Assembly (NCBI RefSeq): GCF_007097385.1
Contig: NZ_VJZS01000002.1
Coordinates: 33,159-97,158, forward strand
Length of the DNA stretch: 64,000 bases
From: Flavobacterium sp. ZT3R18
Lineage (GTDB): Bacteria > Bacteroidota > Bacteroidia > Flavobacteriales > Flavobacteriaceae
Direction of reading: 5' to 3'
The notes below the pieces were generated by a model. That model saw nothing but the letters and a program-made list of their open reading frames with translations. It did not search any database and was not told the DNA's origin. Both the position numbers and the translations under genes were made by a program. Below, piece by piece: positions 61,433 to 64,000 of the stretch (positions are counted from its first letter, which is position 1; each line of letters starts with the position of its first letter).

Positions 61433-62362
61433 ATGATAACAAGTGTTTTTAAAAAATCTACACCATTAAATTTTTCTTTGGTCGTTATTTTAATGCTGGT
61501 TTTCTTTTTTCTATTTCAAATTCGAGAGCTAGCTTGGACAAATTCTGTTATTTTAATTCTTCAGAGAGTTGGGTTATTGTGCGTTTTACTGGGGACTGTT
61601 TTCCTTAGTAGTTTTATTTCAAAACGCAACGGATTGAGCAGAGACAGTACGTACACCGCTTTTTTCTGTCTTTTGTTTCTGATTTTTTTCCCAGATTTAT
61701 TCAACAACCCAAATCTGATTCTTGCCAATTTTTTTGTTTTAATGGCCATTAGACGGCTTGTTTCTTTGCAAACTTTAAAAGAAACAAAAGAGAAACTTTT
61801 TGATGCGTCTTTATGGATTTTTATAGCCGCATTATTTCAATTTTGGAGTATTTTATATATTCTTTTGGTTTTTATATCCGTTATATTCCACGTTTCTAGG
61901 GATTATAGAAACTGGATTATTCCTTTTATCGCTTTTTTTGCGGTATCGATTTTGTTTGTTTTGAGTTCTTTGATTTTTGACATTAACAGTATTGCTTTTT
62001 TACAGGAGAATAGCAAAATAGATTTCGATGTAGATTATTTTACCAATAATTACCAAAATGCCGCCTTTTCTATTTATATCACGGTTGCGTTGTTTTTTGT
62101 AATATCAATATTTTCAACATTATCCAGCCGACCATTAGTGCTACTTTCTTCTTATAAAAAAGTGATAGCTTCTTTTTTTATTGGGGTTCTCGTTTTCGTT
62201 TTTTCGGCTAATAAAAGCAATGAATTATTAGTTTTTACTTTTGCACCATTGGCTATATTAGCGACTGCCCATATCGAAATTGCCCAACCCAAATTAAAAG
62301 AAGAAATCGTTATGTTTGTGCTTTTGGCCTGTAGTCTATTTGCTTTCTTTTCTCAGTTATAA
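61433..62362 (+). CDS. DUF6427-like multispanning membrane protein
   Basis: 309 residues with about eight or nine hydrophobic helices and little else. Starts MITSVFKKSTPLNFSLVVIL. The sequence FFPDLFNNPNLILANFFVLM and the synteny with upp and DUF6341 point to DUF6427, a Flavobacteriaceae family of unknown function. Its 3' end overlaps the convergent upp by six bases. Confidence 0.8.
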   Translation: MITSVFKKSTPLNFSLVVILMLVFFFLFQIRELAWTNSVILILQRVGLLCVLLGTVFLSSFISKRNGLSRDSTYTAFFCLLFLIFFPDLFNNPNLILANFFVLMAIRRLVSLQTLKETKEKLFDASLWIFIAALFQFWSILYILLVFISVIFHVSRDYRNWIIPFIAFFAVSILFVLSSLIFDINSIAFLQENSKIDFDVDYFTNNYQNAAFSIYITVALFFVISIFSTLSSRPLVLLSSYKKVIASFFIGVLVFVFSANKSNELLVFTFAPLAILATAHIEIAQPKLKEEIVMFVLLACSLFAFFSQL

Positions 62363-63010
62363 TTTGTTTCCATAGGCTAAATCTCCTGCATCTCCGAGTC
62401 CCGGAATAATATAACTTTTGTCATTGAGTTTCTCGTCTAAGGAAGCAATCCAAAGATGACACGTATCCGGTAAATTTTCCTTTAGATGCGCAATGCCTTC
62501 GGGAGCGGCAATGATCACGGCAATATGAATTTCTTTTGGTGTGCCTCTTTCTATTAGTTTATTAAAAACAGCCACTATAGATTGTCCCGTGGCGAGCATA
62601 GGATCTAGCAACAAAACATTTTTTCCATTAATGTCGGCAATAGCTTGGTACTCCACAAGAATATCAAAATAATCATCATGATTGGGATGGTGTCTGTAGG
62701 CCGAAATAAAACCATTCTCCGCATTGTCAAAATAGTTTAAAAACCCCTGATGCAAGGTCAATCCAGCTCTCAAAATGGAACATAAAACCAATTGATCTGC
62801 AATTTCGGTAGTTTTTTTAATACCCAGTGGAGTCTGTATTTCAACGGTTTTATAATGCAATGATTTACTCATTTCATACCCCATAATTTCACCAATGCGT
62901 TCTATGTTTCTGCGAAAACGCATGCTGTCCTTTTGGACTTTAACGTCTCGAATTTGACCTAAAAAATGATTTAGAACGCTATTGTTTTCTGATAAATAAT
63001 GAATTTCCAT
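62357..63010 (-). CDS. upp: Uracil phosphoribosyltransferase
   Basis: 217 residues. The PRPP-binding motif appears as VLLLDPMLATGQSIVAVFNK near residue 128, and the uracil-binding C-terminal IIPGLGDAGDLAYGNKL is complete. The middle IADQLVLCSILRAGLTLHQG is the other conserved stretch. It salvages uracil to UMP using PRPP. Promoter presumably in the gap to the right. Confidence 0.95.
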   Translation of the reverse strand: MEIHYLSENNSVLNHFLGQIRDVKVQKDSMRFRRNIERIGEIMGYEMSKSLHYKTVEIQTPLGIKKTTEIADQLVLCSILRAGLTLHQGFLNYFDNAENGFISAYRHHPNHDDYFDILVEYQAIADINGKNVLLLDPMLATGQSIVAVFNKLIERGTPKEIHIAVIIAAPEGIAHLKENLPDTCHLWIASLDEKLNDKSYIIPGLGDAGDLAYGNKL

Positions 63011-63383
63011 GTAGAGGATATTTAGTCCCGAAACGGCGGGATAATTTTTGTCGTTTTCTTTAAACTATAAAAGTATAAAAAGAACTTTATAAAAATGCTG
63101 TGAAGCGTCATTTTTAAAGGGTTTGATAATTAATTTTAATTTTGGGTAGAAAATGAGTATTTTTTTTATTTATAATCGTTTTAATAAAAAAAATCAAAAT
63201 AAATCCTGTTTTTACCTTGTGAATGCCAGGTTATTGCGTTTGGTAAAACATTGATATATAGTTTTTTAAAAATTGTTTTATTGTAAAATCATTTTTTTAA
63301 TTGTTTTTGTCCGTTAATTCAATCCAAAGGCAACGGCTCAAACTCAATCCAAAGGCGACCGCTCCAGTTGTTCCTGTACGAAT
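63011..63383. other. Intergenic stretch before the satellite array
   Basis: About 370 AT-rich bases with no supported gene. From about 63310 it contains short direct repeats (CAATCCAAAGGC at about 63321 and 63346) in GC-richer sequence leading into the 68-bp array. Confidence 0.5.
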
Positions 63384-64000
63384 GTGGGAACTGGCAACTA
63401 ATCGACTGCTGAACCGACCCAATGCAATACGAACCAATGGACTACTGAACCGTTGGAACTGGCAACCAATCGACTGCTGAACCGACCCAATCCAGTACGA
63501 CCCAATGGACTGCTGAACCGTGGGAACTGGCAACTAATCGACTGCTGACCCGACCCAATCCAATGCGAGCCAATGGATTGCTGAACCGTGGGAACTGGCA
63601 ACTAATCAACTGCTGAACCGACCCAATCCAATGCGAGCCAATGGACTGCTGAACCGTTGGAACTGGCAACCAATCGACTGCTGAACCGACCCAATCCAGT
63701 ACGACCCAATGGACTGCTGAACCGTGGGAACTGGCAACTAATCGACTGCTGACCCGACCCAATCCAATGCGAGCCAATGGACTGCTGAACCGTGGGAACT
63801 GGCAACTAATCAACTGCTGAACCGACCCAATCCAATGCGAGCCAATGGACTGCTGAACCGTGGGAACTGGCAACCAGTCGACTGCTGACCCGACCCAATC
63901 CAATGCGAGCCAATGGACTGCTGAACCGTGGGAACTGGCAACTAATCAACTGCTGAACCGACCCAATCCAATGCGAGCCAATGGACTGCTGAACCGTGGG
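63384..64000. repeat. 68-bp tandem repeat with 204-bp higher-order units
   Basis: GGAACTGGCAAC starts at 63387, 63455, 63523, 63591, 63659, 63727, 63795, 63863 and 63931, an exact 68-bp period, and a tenth copy begins at the window end. Each monomer contains GACTGCTGAACCG twice, spaced 36 and 32 bases. Monomer variants recur in order A-B-C-A-B-C, so a 204-bp higher-order unit is present; the two A monomers are identical. GC content is clearly above the surroundings. Open frames on the minus strand follow the repeat only and are not credible genes. Confidence 0.92.

Noticed and set aside
63297..63903. Overlapping minus-strand frames of 67-153 codons in the 68-bp array
   Set aside because: They repeat exactly with the DNA period, exist in several frames at once and have no recognisable protein features.
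63384..64000. CRISPR array
   Set aside because: The whole 68-bp unit is conserved, so there are no unique spacers.

Overview
The window looks like a chromosomal segment of a low-GC Bacteroidota, most likely a Flavobacterium. The grounds are: TAnnTTTG promoter boxes; a GlnRS-YqeY fusion; families I associate with Flavobacteriaceae (head-GIN DUF2807, DUF4175, DUF6341, DUF6427, the 559-residue DUF6909-like protein); and dispersed palindromes familiar from these genomes. No prophage, transposase or CRISPR array was found.

Layout. 1-7.6 kb is accessory and repeat-rich: a partial MBL-fold hydrolase, a Crp/Fnr regulator, a cupin, a TetR regulator with three matching operators, a NUDIX hydrolase, and three unknown genes bounded by hairpin repeats. 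7.6-31.3 kb is mostly housekeeping on the minus strand: a PIF1-like helicase, an OmpH-like protein, mnmG, ybeY, DUF4175, a YtxH/holin-like operon, glnS, a LysE exporter, a head-GIN protein and rnr. Inside it, six parS sites lie between 12.7 and 15.5 kb. gltX, an SPFH gene, a toxin-antitoxin pair, folB and tRNA-Cys are on the plus strand. 31.35-32.4 kb is an AT-rich gap with DnaA-box-like motifs. Gene orientation switches there from mainly minus to mainly plus, so it is a candidate oriC, and the nearby parS cluster agrees.

32.4-44 kb holds rpiB, two DUF4143 ATPases each behind a pair of palindromes 32 bp apart, a Bro-N protein, tex with a toxin-antitoxin module at its 3' end and a duplicated tex tail behind it, tatA, a GH3-family protein and a nucleoside-phosphorylase-like protein. 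44-59.5 kb is a surface polysaccharide locus of Wzx/Wzy type: a Wzz-like protein, Wzx flippase, two Wzy/WaaL-like proteins, one GT2 and three GT4 glycosyltransferases, a methyltransferase, UDP-xylose synthase, an initiating WcaJ-type transferase, WecB and a CapK-like enzyme. 59.6-63 kb returns to nucleotide metabolism (purD, upp) with two Flavobacteriaceae membrane proteins. The window ends inside a 68-bp tandem repeat with 204-bp higher-order organisation.

The most notable signals are the candidate origin with its parS cluster, the matched promoter geometry of the two DUF4143 genes, the tex-tail duplication, the 91-bp repeats copied from the tRNA-Cys 3' end, and the higher-order satellite-like array. 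Family names and motif recognition come from reading the sequence and from memory; no search was run.
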